From the NCBI RefSeq assembly GCF_007828045.1, contig NZ_VITN01000003.1:248001-312000 (forward strand): a stretch of 64,000 bases of DNA. Reading direction: 5' to 3'. The translations under genes and the position numbers were made by a program. The first letter of the stretch is position 1. Every line of letters begins with the position of its first letter. Source of the DNA: Nitrospirillum amazonense (GTDB taxonomy: Bacteria; Pseudomonadota; Alphaproteobacteria; Azospirillales; Azospirillaceae). Shown here piece after piece: positions 19,287 through 30,606 of the stretch. A model generated the notes under the pieces. It was not told where the DNA came from. It searched no databases and was given only the letters and a program-made list of their open reading frames with translations.

Positions 19287-21005
19287 TCACCCCACCGGCT
19301 GATATAGGATCACATCCTCGAACGCGGCCAGGGCTGGTTCCATCTCCGTGGCGATGGGATTGTGGTGGGCCAGTACGCGGGCGGCGAAGCGGTTGGCGAC
19401 CAGCATCTTGCGGTGGTCGCCCAGCTTCAGGTCGGCCACCGCCTCCTCGCACAGCAGGGCCGTGGCCAGGGTGTCGGACAGCAGGTCCAGCAGGCGCCGG
19501 CCGTGGCGCGGCGCCTGGTCCGGGTTGCGGCGCAGGTGGGACAGGGCGGCCCGGCATTCCTCCAGCGCGCCCTCCAGCAGGTCGGCGGTGCCGCCCGCCT
19601 GGGGCGGCAGGTCGGACAGGGCGGCGCCCACCCGGCCGAGGAAGATCTGGTCGCCGGGCCGCTTGCCCGCCACCAGGCGCAACAGCTCCAGCGCCTGGAT
19701 GTTGGCCGGCCCTTCCCACACGGCGGTCACCAGGCAATCGCGGTAAAGCCGCGCGGTGGGGAATTCCTCAGTGTAGCCGTTGCCGCCCACCATCTCGACC
19801 GCCGTGCGGCAGGCCTTCACCGCCTGGTCGGCGGTGCGGTACTTGGCCAGGGCCGTCACCAGGCGCAGCCAGTCGCCGCCCTGTTCCGGATCGCTGTCCC
19901 CGGTCGCCAGGGCGTCGAAGGCGAACACCGACTCGAAGGACAGCGCCACCGCCGCCTCCAACTCCATCTGCATGTCCAGCAGTTGGTCTTGCACCATGGG
20001 ATAGTGGACCACGGTCTGGCCAAAGGCGGCGCGGTGCGCCGACCAGCCCAGCGACTCGACGAACGCGCGGCGCAGCAGGCCGGCGGAGGCGACGGCGTTG
20101 TGGATGCGGCTGTACTCCAGGGCGGCCATCATGACCTTCAGCCCCTCGCCCGGCCCCGCCACCTCGAAGGCGGTGGCGCCGTTGAGATCCAACTCCGCCG
20201 TGGCCAAGCCGCGCGTGCCCACCTTTTCCTTCAGGCGGCGGATGCTGTAAGCATTCGGCTGGTCGCCCTCCAGGTGGCTGGGCACCAGATAGCAGCCCAG
20301 GCCCCTTCCACCACTTGATGGGCCACCCGCCGGTGCCCCATCGGGGCGCGCGGTGGCCAGGGCCAGGCCGGATCCGGCGTTGCTGGTGAACCATTTCAGG
20401 CCATGCAGGGCCCAGGCCTCATCCGTTTTCACGGCCCGCGTGGTGGTGGCGCCCACATCCGATCCGCCATGCAGCTCCGTCGCCCAGGTGCCGCCGGACA
20501 GCGCCTGGCCGTCCATGCGGATCAGGTGTGGCAGGAAGCGCGTCCGCAGATCGTCGGGTGCGACAGTGTTCAGCACGTGCGCCACCGCCCCCGTCATGGT
20601 GACGGGACAGTGGATGGACACGTCGGCCTGGCTCAGCAGATAGCCCATGGTGAAGCAGGCCAGATGCCGGCCCGAGGCGCCCTTCTGATAGGGCAGGCCG
20701 ACGGCACCCCGGGCATAGGCCTCGGCATGGCATTCCAGATAGCGGGGGTTGAAGACGATGGGGGCGCCCTGGTGGCCGTTGGGGCCATAGGGCTGGGGCG
20801 TGTGTTGCGGGTTGGCGTGGCGGTCGGTGTATTCCGCTTGCTCATCCAGCGGGCCGCCGGCCCAAGCGCCGAAATCGGCCAGCCTGTCCTCATGCCGCTG
20901 CAACTCCTCCGGCGCGCGCCGCTCCAACAGGCGCTGCAGGTTGATGTCGGCGATGTAGAGGTTGGTGCCCCGGGCGGTGCGGGGAACCTCATCTGGCTCG
21001 ATCAA
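19287..21005 (-). CDS. Acyl-CoA dehydrogenase, AidB-like
   Basis: 572 aa FAD-dependent dehydrogenase. The AidB-type N-terminal extension (about 1-150) has CFTMGYLLSQADVSIHCPVT (about 115-135); the FAD/substrate motif is GGTWATELHGGSDVGATTT, followed by WALHGLKWFTSNAGSG and GTRGLATAELDLNGATAFEV. The C-terminal helical region has TADQAVKACRTAVEMVGGNGYTEE (in part AVEMVGGNGYTEEFPTARLY) that forms the active-site base region. The family oxidises acyl-CoA substrates or, as AidB, binds DNA during alkylation stress. The physiological substrate is unknown. Single gene, convergent on the PBP1A gene. Confidence 0.85.
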   Translation of the reverse strand: MIEPDEVPRTARGTNLYIADINLQRLLERRAPEELQRHEDRLADFGAWAGGPLDEQAEYTDRHANPQHTPQPYGPNGHQGAPIVFNPRYLECHAEAYARGAVGLPYQKGASGRHLACFTMGYLLSQADVSIHCPVTMTGAVAHVLNTVAPDDLRTRFLPHLIRMDGQALSGGTWATELHGGSDVGATTTRAVKTDEAWALHGLKWFTSNAGSGLALATARPDGAPAGGPSSGGRGLGCYLVPSHLEGDQPNAYSIRRLKEKVGTRGLATAELDLNGATAFEVAGPGEGLKVMMAALEYSRIHNAVASAGLLRRAFVESLGWSAHRAAFGQTVVHYPMVQDQLLDMQMELEAAVALSFESVFAFDALATGDSDPEQGGDWLRLVTALAKYRTADQAVKACRTAVEMVGGNGYTEEFPTARLYRDCLVTAVWEGPANIQALELLRLVAGKRPGDQIFLGRVGAALSDLPPQAGGTADLLEGALEECRAALSHLRRNPDQAPRHGRRLLDLLSDTLATALLCEEAVADLKLGDHRKMLVANRFAARVLAHHNPIATEMEPALAAFEDVILYQPVG

Positions 21006-21059
21006 GGGGCGTCCTCCAACGCTGGGCTGACGCCATTGTGCGCCGGCCGGCGGGGTGGT

Positions 21060-21563
21060 TCAACGCGCCCGGTGGAAATGGGAGGTCAGGTCCCGGATCA
21101 AGCGGTCGGATTCCAGGATGAGGCGCTTGCGGTGGTACAGGGCGCCCGTCCAGGTGAGGGTGAGGCGCACGATCCGGCCATGGCCCTGTTGTTCATCCAG
21201 GATGAAGCTGCGCTCGCCCTGCACCGGCGCCAGCATGCGATGCACCAGCCGATACCGCTTGCAACTCGCCACAGTGAAGGCTTCGCGGCGGCGGACCCGG
21301 AAAAAGCCCTGGGTGCGCACGCCAGTGTCCAGCCGCCATATTGTCTGGCCGTCGGCAGCGGTGGTGGGCTTGACCATGGCGAAGTGTCGCCAATCCCCTT
21401 GGTTCGGATAATCGTTCAGCAGCGCCCAGACCCGTTCTTTGTCATTGGGGATCATGATGGTCGAACGGGTGACGGTGCAGGGCTTCTGCTGTTGTTCCAC
21501 GACCTTCGCCGTGGCCACCGCCGCGCTCCCGATGGCGCCCAGGGCGATATGCACCCACTCCAT
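21060..21563 (-). CDS. SRPBCC (START-like) family protein
   Basis: 167 aa with an N-terminal hydrophobic segment (VHIALGAIGSAAVATA, about 4-19) and a helix-grip fold region beginning RSTIMIPNDKERVWALLNDY, typical of polyketide-cyclase/START-like proteins that bind a lipid or small hydrophobic ligand in a cavity. Function unknown. Its stop is 54 bp from the AidB-like gene, and it is preceded 13 bp upstream by a MarC gene on the same strand, suggesting co-transcription. Confidence 0.7.
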   Translation of the reverse strand: MEWVHIALGAIGSAAVATAKVVEQQQKPCTVTRSTIMIPNDKERVWALLNDYPNQGDWRHFAMVKPTTAADGQTIWRLDTGVRTQGFFRVRRREAFTVASCKRYRLVHRMLAPVQGERSFILDEQQGHGRIVRLTLTWTGALYHRKRLILESDRLIRDLTSHFHRAR

Positions 21564-21576
21564 GGCCGCCGCCGCT

Positions 21577-22251
21577 TCAGCCGGCGCCGGCCAGGCCGGG
21601 GAACAGGTTGCGCAGGCCGGCCGCGATGGTCTCCACCGCGACCGAGGCCAGCAGCAGGCCGAACAGGCGGCTCATGATGTTCAGGCCGATTTGGCCCAGG
21701 CGGTTGCCGATGGGGCCGGCCAGGCGCAGGGCGCCCCACAGCAGCAGGCAGACGAAGACGATGCAGCCGATGATCAGGCCGCCATGGATGGGGCCGTGCC
21801 CCTTCTGCATCTGGATGATGACAGCGGTGATGGCGCCTGGGCCGGCCAGCAGGGGCAGGCCCAGGGGCACCACGCCGATGGCGCTGCGTCCTTCCGCCTC
21901 GCTGGCCTCCCCTTCCGTCTGCTTCATGGCGGAGACGTTGGCGTTCAGCATGGACAGGGCGATCAGCAGCAGCACCAGGCCGCCGCCCACGCGGAAGCTG
22001 TCCAGGCTGGTGCCCAGCAGGCGCAGCACCAGGTCACCCACCAGGGCGGAGACGATCAGCACGGTGGCCACGGTCAGGACCGCCTGGCGGGCGATCATGT
22101 TGCGCTCGCGCTGGCTGCGGCCCTCGGTCAAACCCAGGAAGATGGGAATGGCGGCGAAGGGGGTCAGAATGGCGAACAGCGCGATGACGAACTTGCTGTA
22201 TTCCTGCCACGACGCCACGAACGACGATAAATCCAAGGCCACCCCCACCAC
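21577..22251 (-). CDS. MarC-family integral membrane protein (second copy)
   Basis: 224 aa, six hydrophobic helices. FVIALFAILTPFAAIPIFLG replaces the first helix of the other MarC; the family GxPLLAGPGAITAVIIQMQ loop and a central charged loop (MKQTEGEASEAEGRS) are present. The two MarC proteins of this window are paralogues rather than a recent duplication. Followed 13 bp later by the SRPBCC gene. Confidence 0.85.
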   Translation of the reverse strand: MVGVALDLSSFVASWQEYSKFVIALFAILTPFAAIPIFLGLTEGRSQRERNMIARQAVLTVATVLIVSALVGDLVLRLLGTSLDSFRVGGGLVLLLIALSMLNANVSAMKQTEGEASEAEGRSAIGVVPLGLPLLAGPGAITAVIIQMQKGHGPIHGGLIIGCIVFVCLLLWGALRLAGPIGNRLGQIGLNIMSRLFGLLLASVAVETIAAGLRNLFPGLAGAG

Positions 22252-22332
22252 GCTGACCCCGCGCCCAGTCGCGGGGGTGTGGCAGAGTACCGTTGGCGAC
22301 GGCGCCGCTTCAACCGCTCAGCATACGGTTTC

Positions 22333-23343
22333 CTAATGGAAAAACGCCGCCACGATGTCCAGCGCCGCGTCCACGGCCGCCGCATCCACGTCCAGGTGGG
22401 TCACCCAGCGCTGCAGGCCGTAGGTGCTGGTGACGGCGATGCCGTGGGCCTTCAGGTGGGCGTTGAAGGCGTCGGCCACGTCGGGCGCCACGGCCACGAA
22501 CAGGATGTTGGTGTCGGGTGGGGTCACGGTCATAGCGGGGAAGGCGGAGAGGCCCTCGGCCAGGCGCTGCGCGTTGGCATGGTCGTCGGCCAGCCGGGTG
22601 ACGTTGTGTTCCAGCGCATACAGGCCGGCGGCGGCCAGGATGCCCACCTGGCGCAGGCCACCGCCCAACATCTTGCGGATGCGCCGGGCGCGTTGGATCA
22701 GGTCGGCCTCGCCCACCAGCACACTGCCCACGGGGGCGCCCAGCCCCTTGGACAGACAGACGGACACGGTGTCGAAGCCCACCGCCACCTCGGCCGCCGG
22801 CACGCCCAGGGATGTTGCGGCGTTGAACACCCGGGCGCCGTCCAGGTGGGTGGCCAGGCCGTGGCGGCGGGCCAGGTCGACGGCGTCCCTCATGTAGGAC
22901 AGGGGCAGGGCGCGGCCGCCCAGCGTGTTCTCCAGCGCCAGCAGGCGGGTGCGGGCGAAGTGCGGATCGTCCGGCTTGATGGCGGCCTGGACGTCGGCCA
23001 GCGCCAGGGTGCCGTCGGCCTGGTGGGCGATGGGTTGCGGCTGGATGCTGCCCAGCACGGCGGCCCCGCCCGCCTCCCAGCGATAGCAATGGGCCATCTG
23101 GCCCACGATGTATTCGTCGCCCCGGCCGCAGTGCGCCATCAGCGCCGCCAGGTTGGACTGCGTTCCCGAGGGCAGGAACAGGCCTGCCGCCTTGCCCAGC
23201 AGCTCCGCCGTCCGCTCCTCCAGCCGCTTCACCGTCGGGTCGTCGCCAAACACATCGTCCCCCACCTCCGCATCCGCAATGGCCTGGCGCATGGCGGGGC
23301 TGGGCCGGGTGACGGTGTCGCTGCGGAAGTCGTGGCGGATCAT
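22333..23343 (-). CDS. ltaE: Low-specificity L-threonine aldolase
   Basis: 336 aa PLP enzyme that cleaves L-threonine or L-allo-threonine to glycine and acetaldehyde. Diagnostic segments are FRSDTVTRPSPAMRQA at the start, DVFGDDPTVKRLEE, LFLPSGTQSN, LENTLGGRALP, HLDGAR (Asp-168 region) and the PLP lysine Lys199 in SVCLSKGLGAPVG. Length and order match the aldolase fold of the aspartate aminotransferase family. The start at 23343 is supported by family alignment. It stands alone, 81 bp upstream of the MarC gene on the same strand. Confidence 0.93.
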   Translation of the reverse strand: MIRHDFRSDTVTRPSPAMRQAIADAEVGDDVFGDDPTVKRLEERTAELLGKAAGLFLPSGTQSNLAALMAHCGRGDEYIVGQMAHCYRWEAGGAAVLGSIQPQPIAHQADGTLALADVQAAIKPDDPHFARTRLLALENTLGGRALPLSYMRDAVDLARRHGLATHLDGARVFNAATSLGVPAAEVAVGFDTVSVCLSKGLGAPVGSVLVGEADLIQRARRIRKMLGGGLRQVGILAAAGLYALEHNVTRLADDHANAQRLAEGLSAFPAMTVTPPDTNILFVAVAPDVADAFNAHLKAHGIAVTSTYGLQRWVTHLDVDAAAVDAALDIVAAFFH

Positions 23344-23376
23344 GGGGAAGGGGTCCTTTGAGGCGAAGGCGGCCCG

Positions 23377-23675
23377 TCAAAACAGGCGCTGCAGAAGCAA
23401 GTCCATCCGCTGATGCAGGATACGCAGTATGTCGGTCAAGCCAGCTTCGCTGCGATAGACGATCAGATGCTTTTCGACGGCCAGGATGCGGCAACCTTCA
23501 GTCAAATCATCCCGCCTTCGGCTGCCGGGGAGGAGGGATTGTCGCCTAGTTTGCGAAAGGCCTTCGTCAGATGCCCGGTATAGGCCAGCGCCTGGGCTTC
23601 GCCCCACTGATCGGCGGTATACGCCGCGATGGACTCGAGGTCGGCTTCCGCCAATTCGGTGAGGCGGAAGGGCAT
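23377..23675 (-). pseudogene. ParE/RelE-family toxin, frameshifted
   Basis: The N-terminal part reads from ATG at 23675 as MPFRLTELAEADLESIAAYT... and stops at 23502; from about 23540 the same protein continues in another frame as LLPGSRRRDDLTEGCRILAV...DLLLQRLF, ending at 23377. Comparison with the paralogous toxin at 28426 (GDNPLFPESRTRKDL) shows that adding one C to the CCC at 23535-23537 would restore GDNPLLPGSRRRDDL. So either one base was lost in a C-run or the read is wrong. Without it the 57-aa product should be inactive. It follows the antitoxin gene by 3 bp. Confidence 0.8.
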
Positions 23676-23678
23676 GGA

Positions 23679-23933
23679 TCAGCTGGGTCGGGATTGGCGT
23701 GCCCGGGCAATGCCACGGGAAATGATCTCTTCCACGCTGCGGGTGGAGAAAAGACCTGCATCCGCTTGGCGGACGCCTTCCTGCACGGCGGCGCGAAATG
23801 CTTCCATTTCCAGCTGCTCCAGACGCGCGGCCAAAGCGGCATCGAGGACCGTATCAATGTCCTGGCCGGTTAGCGCCTGCAGGCGGGCCAACCGTTCGGC
23901 GGTGCTGTCCTGGATGTCGATGCGCTGCGTCAT
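23679..23933 (-). CDS. ParD-like antitoxin
   Basis: 84 aa. MTQRIDIQDSTAERLARLQA begins a short beta strand and helix typical of ribbon-helix-helix antitoxins, and a second half (VRQADAGLFSTRSVEEIISR) matches the neutralising tail seen in the paralogue at 28695-28955 (IDEADAGLFTDKSVEELFEQ). It precedes the frameshifted toxin remnant by 3 bp and may now be an orphan antitoxin, still able to autoregulate or to neutralise the related toxin. Confidence 0.8.
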   Translation of the reverse strand: MTQRIDIQDSTAERLARLQALTGQDIDTVLDAALAARLEQLEMEAFRAAVQEGVRQADAGLFSTRSVEEIISRGIARARQSRPS

Positions 23934-23990
23934 GCTGAATTATATGCGGGCGGGAACGGCTTTTGTCCATTCCCGCCCGTGACAGGCTGC

Positions 23991-25607
23991 TTACTTGATC
24001 CCGTCGCCCAGCGCCTGGTCGATCAGGGCCTTGGTCTCGGCCACACCATAGAGGGCGATGAAGCTGCCCATGCGGGGGCCGGTGCTCTGGCCCAGCAGCA
24101 CCTCATAGAGGGCCAGGAACCAGGCGCGCAGCTCGGGGAAGGGATGGCGCTTGCCGATCTCATAGACCTCGTTCTGCAAGGCCTCGGCGTTGGTCAGGTC
24201 GTCGGCCGGCCACTGGGCCAGGGCCGCGCGCAGTTCCTCCAGGGCGGCACGCTCCACCTCGGTGGGCGCGCGGTAGACCTTGGTGGGCTTCACGCGGTCT
24301 TGATAGTAGGCGACGGCGTAGCCCACCAGCCGGTTCAGGAAGGGGCTGTTGGCCGGGGTGGCGGCGGGGGCGTAGCGGCTGATGAAACCCCACATCACGT
24401 CCGCGTTCTCGGCGTTGGCGGCACCCGCCAGGTTCAGCAGGATGCCGAAGGACAGGTTCGTCTTCAGCCGGTCGGCGGCGGTGGCCCACTCCGGCACCTG
24501 GCCGTTGTGGATGTGCCAGGCCGGGTTCTCCAGCGCCTTGGCCGGATCCTCGCCCTTCAGCTTGTCGACGAAGGTCAGGTAGTCGTCGACCGCGCGCGGG
24601 ATCACGTCGAAGAACAGCTTCTTGGCGGCGCGCGGCTTCTGGAACATGTAGAGGGCCAGGCTTTCCGGCGGGGCGTAGCGCAGCCACTCCTCCATCGTCA
24701 GGCCGTTGCCCTTGGACTTGCTGATCTTCTGGCCCTTGTCGTCCAGGAACAGCTCGTAATTGAAACCCTCGGGCGGCTGGGCCCCCAGGATGCGGCAGAT
24801 CTTGCTGGCCAGCTCGACGGAGGGGATCAGGTCCTTGCCGGCCATCTCGTAATCGACGCCCAGCGCGAACCAGCGCATGCCCCAGTCGGGCTTCCATTGC
24901 AGCTTCACATGGCCGCCGGTGACGGGGGTCTCGACCTTCCTGCCGTCCTCATCCTGGAACACCACGCTGCCGGCGTCCGGGTTGATCTCCAGCATCGGCA
25001 CCTGCAGCACGCGGCCGGTGCTGGGGCTGATGGGCAGGAAGGGGCTGTAGGTCGCCCGGCGTTCCTCGCCCAGGGTCGGCAGCATCACGCCCATGATCTC
25101 GCCATAGTGGCGCAGCACGGCCAGCAGGGCGTGATCGAACCGGCCGGAGGTGTACCAGTCGGTGCTGCTCTGGAACTCGTACTCGAAGCCGTAGCTGTCA
25201 AGGAAGGCGCGCAGGCGGGCATTGTTGTGGTGGCCGAAGCTCTCATGCGTGCCGAACGGGTCCGGCACCTTGGTCAGCGGCTTGCCCAAATGCTCGGCCA
25301 CCATCTCGCGGTTGGGGATGTTGTCCGGCACCTTGCGCAGGCCGTCCATGTCGTCGGAGAAGGCGAACAGGCGGGTTGGCACGCCGGGGGCCAGGCGTTG
25401 GAATGCCTGGCGCACCATGGTGGTGCGGGCCACCTCGCCGAAGGTGCCGATGTGCGGCAGGCCCGACGGGCCATAGCCGGTTTCGAACAGGACATAGCCT
25501 TTGGCCGGGGCCTTGTCGCCGTAGCGCGCGACCAGTTTGCGCGCCTCCTCAAACGGCCAAGCCTTCGCCTCGCGTGCCAGTTCCTGTTCCGTCGCCATCG
25601 CGGTCAC
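23991..25607 (-). CDS. lysK: Lysyl-tRNA synthetase, class I
   Basis: 538 aa. This is the archaeal/alphaproteobacterial class I LysRS, not the class II LysS. The HIGH-type signature reads GLPHIG (49-54) and the KMSKS loop reads KISKSKGNG, both Rossmann-fold class I motifs. It charges tRNA-Lys with lysine using ATP. ATG at 25607 or at 25598 (MATEQE) are both plausible. No second LysRS is present in this window, and whether it is the cell's only one cannot be seen here. Confidence 0.95.
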   Translation of the reverse strand: MTAMATEQELAREAKAWPFEEARKLVARYGDKAPAKGYVLFETGYGPSGLPHIGTFGEVARTTMVRQAFQRLAPGVPTRLFAFSDDMDGLRKVPDNIPNREMVAEHLGKPLTKVPDPFGTHESFGHHNNARLRAFLDSYGFEYEFQSSTDWYTSGRFDHALLAVLRHYGEIMGVMLPTLGEERRATYSPFLPISPSTGRVLQVPMLEINPDAGSVVFQDEDGRKVETPVTGGHVKLQWKPDWGMRWFALGVDYEMAGKDLIPSVELASKICRILGAQPPEGFNYELFLDDKGQKISKSKGNGLTMEEWLRYAPPESLALYMFQKPRAAKKLFFDVIPRAVDDYLTFVDKLKGEDPAKALENPAWHIHNGQVPEWATAADRLKTNLSFGILLNLAGAANAENADVMWGFISRYAPAATPANSPFLNRLVGYAVAYYQDRVKPTKVYRAPTEVERAALEELRAALAQWPADDLTNAEALQNEVYEIGKRHPFPELRAWFLALYEVLLGQSTGPRMGSFIALYGVAETKALIDQALGDGIK

Positions 25608-25704
25608 TCACGTCAATTCGGATGTGGAAGAAGCCCGGCTCCACAGCGATGCCGAGTCGGGCTCGGCACCGTAGGCGCTGCCAGGAATACGGTCAATCGG
25701 GGGC

Positions 25705-27818
<2,114 letters not shown>

Positions 27819-27963
27819 GGATGTGAGGCCCCAGCCCGCGGGCAAGGCGATCGTCACGCGGGAATGCCTATGGGCCGCAGGCGGCCCCATCAGACAGCAT
27901 TCGTTCACAAGGATCGGGGCGGCACCCGGCGGGGCCGCCCCATTCCCGGAAGGCGTGCGATGC

Positions 27964-28260
27964 TTAGGCGGCGGCCTTGTTGGCCAGGACCTTGGCGATG
28001 CGGCGCTTCACGCGGCGCGCATCCAGCGACAGCTCGCTATCCCGCATGTCCAGCAGGGCGCTGTCCAGGCCGCCCTTGTGCTCGATCGTGCGGATGCCCT
28101 TGGTGGACAGGCGCAGACGGACCATGGTGCCCAGCGCGTCGCTCAGCAGCGAGGTCTCCTGGAGGTTGGGCAGGAAACGCCGGCGGGTCTTGTTGTTGGC
28201 ATGGCTAACGTTGTTGCCGAACTGCAGACCTTTGCCGGTCACATCGCACTTGCGGGCCAT
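27964..28260 (-). CDS. rpmB: 50S ribosomal protein L28
   Basis: 98 aa, [20 protein letters not shown] followed by [13 protein letters not shown], the standard L28 beginning, and a basic C-terminus ([17 protein letters not shown]). Located in the large subunit. ATG at 28260 is the family start, the frame being open a little further. Monocistronic; promoter expected in 28261-28390. Confidence 0.96.
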   Translation of the reverse strand: MARKCDVTGKGLQFGNNVSHANNKTRRRFLPNLQETSLLSDALGTMVRLRLSTKGIRTIEHKGGLDSALLDMRDSELSLDARRVKRRIAKVLANKAAA

Positions 28261-28391
28261 TGGAGCACCTTCACGGAATAACAAGAATTACGACCCCGGG
28301 CGCACACCGCTCCGGAGGGAAGCGGCGATATAACCGAAGGGACCCGGGAGAGTCAAGGGCGCCCCGAACCGCGATTAGCGGGAGGCAGCCA

Positions 28392-28692
28392 TCAGTCAAG
28401 CCGATGTAGCGCCAGATCCATGCGCTCATGAAGGGATGCGCATGATCTCGGTAACGCCTGCGTTTTGGCGAAACACAATGAGATGCTTCTCCACCCGCAG
28501 GACTCGAACACCGGGCTGTAGATCTTTCCGCGTACGGCTTTCCGGGAAGAGGGGATTGTCACCAATACGCTGGAATGCCTTGACCAATGTATTCTGGTAC
28601 TTCCGCGCCTGGGCTTCGCCGAACACACTGGCGGTGTATTTCACGATAGCGACCAGATTGGCGCCCGCTTGCCGGGTCAGGCGATAGGACAC
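28392..28692 (-). CDS. ParE/RelE-family toxin, C-terminal frameshift
   Basis: From ATG at 28692 an 88-aa protein (MSYRLTRQAGANLVAIVKYT...) runs to a stop at 28426. It has the ParE features VFGEAQARKYQNTLVKAFQR, GDNPLFPESRTRKDL and LRVEKHLIVFRQ, but ends MRIPS. In the next frame the ending LHERMDLALHRLD continues to 28392, matching LHQRMDLLLQRLF of the paralogue at 23377. Removing one C from the CCC near 28432-28434 would rejoin them. So the last 13 residues are lost, or a base was miscalled. Most of the fold is intact, so activity may remain. The antitoxin gene ends 2 bp before the start. Confidence 0.8.
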
Positions 28693-28694
28693 GA

Positions 28695-28955
28695 CTAGCC
28701 ATGTCCCGCTTGGGACTGCCGTGCCTGGGCGATTCCTTGTTCGAAGAGTTCCTCGACGCTTTTGTCAGTGAACAGACCCGCGTCGGCCTCATCAATTCCC
28801 ACCTGTATCGCAGCCCGGATCAGGCCGAGTTCCACCTCGGCCAACCGCGCCCGCAAGGCCGAATCGACCAGCGTTTCGACGCTTTCCCCCGTCAAAGCCT
28901 GCAACTGGGCAAGGCGCTGAGCCGTCTCGTCCATGATGTCGATTCGCTGGGTCAT
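28695..28955 (-). CDS. ParD-like antitoxin (second module)
   Basis: 86 aa from ATG at 28955. MTQRIDIMDETAQRLAQLQA is closely similar to the antitoxin at 23679 (MTQRIDIQDSTAERLARLQA), and IDEADAGLFTDKSVEELFEQ is the shared tail. The pair is thus a paralogous ParDE-like module. First gene of the operon; ATG was preferred over an upstream in-frame start because the paralogue starts there. Confidence 0.85.
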   Translation of the reverse strand: MTQRIDIMDETAQRLAQLQALTGESVETLVDSALRARLAEVELGLIRAAIQVGIDEADAGLFTDKSVEELFEQGIAQARQSQAGHG

Positions 28956-28999
28956 GGAAGGAATATGAGGACGCGCCGGCCCACTGTCCACACCCAGCC

Positions 29000-29503
29000 T
29001 CAATCCCCGGACCGGGACATCTCCAGATCGACACGGTGGGGCTTGCCCTTGTGGATGAACTCACCCACGAAACTCAGCCTGTCCTTGGTGCGGGCGTAGG
29101 TGATGCGCTCGCCGGTGTTGGTGCCCTGGCCCTGGAACACCACGGTCTGCAGGCTGCACTGGCTGGCGACGAAGGTGACGGGGGCGGTCTTGTCCTCCCA
29201 CGCGCGGGTCAGGGTGCCGTCGAAATGGCGCATGCGCAGGGTGACCTTGCCCTCGGCCTGCGACAGGTTCAGCACCTCCATGAAATGCGGCGTGCCGTCC
29301 TTGGCGGTTTCCCAGGCGCTGCCGGCCATCATGCCGCCGGGCAGCAGCACCCAGCGTTCCTCCCCCGCCGTGTTGACCGCGGTGTTGCCCCAGGCGCCCT
29401 GCAGCCAATGCAGGGCCTCCAGCGTGCACTCCTCCGCGCGGGCGGGGGCGGTCGCCAGCGACAGCGGTAACAGCAGGGCGATGGCGGTACGGCGCATACT
29501 CAC
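29000..29503 (-). CDS. Exported DUF6265-like protein
   Basis: 167 aa with a signal peptide ([20 protein letters not shown], about 4-23) and a beta-rich domain beginning [14 protein letters not shown], with [15 protein letters not shown] and [20 protein letters not shown], as in DUF6265 proteins that have a lipocalin-like beta barrel. Function unknown. The start overlaps the stop of meaB by 4 bp (ATGA), so it is translated after MeaB, though no functional link is obvious. Confidence 0.75.
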   Translation of the reverse strand: MSMRRTAIALLLPLSLATAPARAEECTLEALHWLQGAWGNTAVNTAGEERWVLLPGGMMAGSAWETAKDGTPHFMEVLNLSQAEGKVTLRMRHFDGTLTRAWEDKTAPVTFVASQCSLQTVVFQGQGTNTGERITYARTKDRLSFVGEFIHKGKPHRVDLEMSRSGD

Positions 29504-30525
29504 TCCTCTCGGCGGAAGCGGGCCAGCAGGGACCGGGCGGCCATGGCTGGGGTCAGGGTGCCGGCCGTCACCGCCGATTCGGCCCCGCCCAGCCGGGCGC
29601 GCACGGCGGCGTCGGTGGTGAAGGCCGCCAGCAGGCTTTCACGGATTTCGTTCCACATCCAGGCCCGCGCCTGGTCGGCGCGGCGGCTGTGCAGCCGGCC
29701 GCTGGCGGCCTGGGCGTCGCGGAACCGTCCTATGGTGTCCCAGACCCCGTCCACGCCCATGCCGGTGATGGCGGAGCAACTCAGCACCGGCACGGCCCAG
29801 TCGGGCGTGGCGGGCCGCAGCAGGGACAGGGCATGGCGATACTCCGCCACGGCGTGGCGGGCCTGGGCCACCAGGTCGCCATCGGCCTTGTTCACCACCA
29901 CCAGGTCGGCCAGTTCCACGATGCCCTTCTTCAGGCCCTGCAGCTCATCGCCGCCGGCCGGCAGCAGCAGCAGCAGGAACAGATCGACCATGTCGGCCAC
30001 CGCCGTCTCCGACTGGCCCACCCCCACCGTCTCCACCACGATGACGTCGAAACCGGCGGCCTCGCACAGCAGCATGGCCTCGCGCGTGCGCCGGGCGACG
30101 CCGCCCAGGGTGCCGCCGGCGGGCGAGGGTCGGATGAAGGCCGCCGGGTCGCGCGACAACTGCTCCATGCGCGTCTTGTCGCCCAGGATGGAGCCGCCGG
30201 TGCGCTGGCTGGACGGGTCGATGGCCAGCACCGCCACCTTGTGGCCTTTGCCGATGACGTGCAGGCCGAAGGCTTCGATGAAGGTGGACTTGCCCACACC
30301 CGGCACGCCGGTGATGCCCACCCGCACCGACCGCCCACTGTGCGGCAGCAGGCGGGCCAGCAGGGCGTCGGCCTGGGCGCGATGGTCGGATCGCGTCGAT
30401 TCGATCAGGGTGATGGCCCGCGCCAGGGCCCGCCGGTCCCCCGCCAGCAACGGTTCCGCCAGGCCGGTGGGGTCGGCCGGGGAACCAGCGGGCGACTCGG
30501 GGGGCAGAGGGATGTCGGCGTTCAT
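29500..30525 (-). CDS. meaB: Methylmalonyl-CoA mutase-associated GTPase MeaB
   Basis: 341 aa, G3E-family P-loop GTPase (also called ArgK). Walker A GVPGVGKS (73-80), [24 protein letters not shown] (in part [18 protein letters not shown]), the ETVGVGQSE switch, and the NKAD specificity motif are visible. It protects and reloads the adenosylcobalamin-dependent methylmalonyl-CoA mutase. The mutase genes are not in this window. ATG at 30525 chosen; the frame is open to 30597. Confidence 0.95.
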   Translation of the reverse strand: MNADIPLPPESPAGSPADPTGLAEPLLAGDRRALARAITLIESTRSDHRAQADALLARLLPHSGRSVRVGITGVPGVGKSTFIEAFGLHVIGKGHKVAVLAIDPSSQRTGGSILGDKTRMEQLSRDPAAFIRPSPAGGTLGGVARRTREAMLLCEAAGFDVIVVETVGVGQSETAVADMVDLFLLLLLPAGGDELQGLKKGIVELADLVVVNKADGDLVAQARHAVAEYRHALSLLRPATPDWAVPVLSCSAITGMGVDGVWDTIGRFRDAQAASGRLHSRRADQARAWMWNEIRESLLAAFTTDAAVRARLGGAESAVTAGTLTPAMAARSLLARFRREE

Positions 30526-30606
30526 AGGCGGCCTCGGGAAAACGTCCTCAGTCGCTCCATATCCCAGAACTTTGGTCCGGGCGAATGCTGATGTCAAAGC
30601 GGCTCG

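Noticed and set aside
27914-27951. Terminator of rpmB
   Set aside because: A GGGGCGGC/GCCGCCCC stem exists but has no T-run and is one of many GC-rich dyads, so it was not listed.
27819-27963. PreQ1 riboswitch upstream of the queuosine transporter
   Set aside because: No compact pseudoknot with an A-rich tail could be found in this GC-rich leader.
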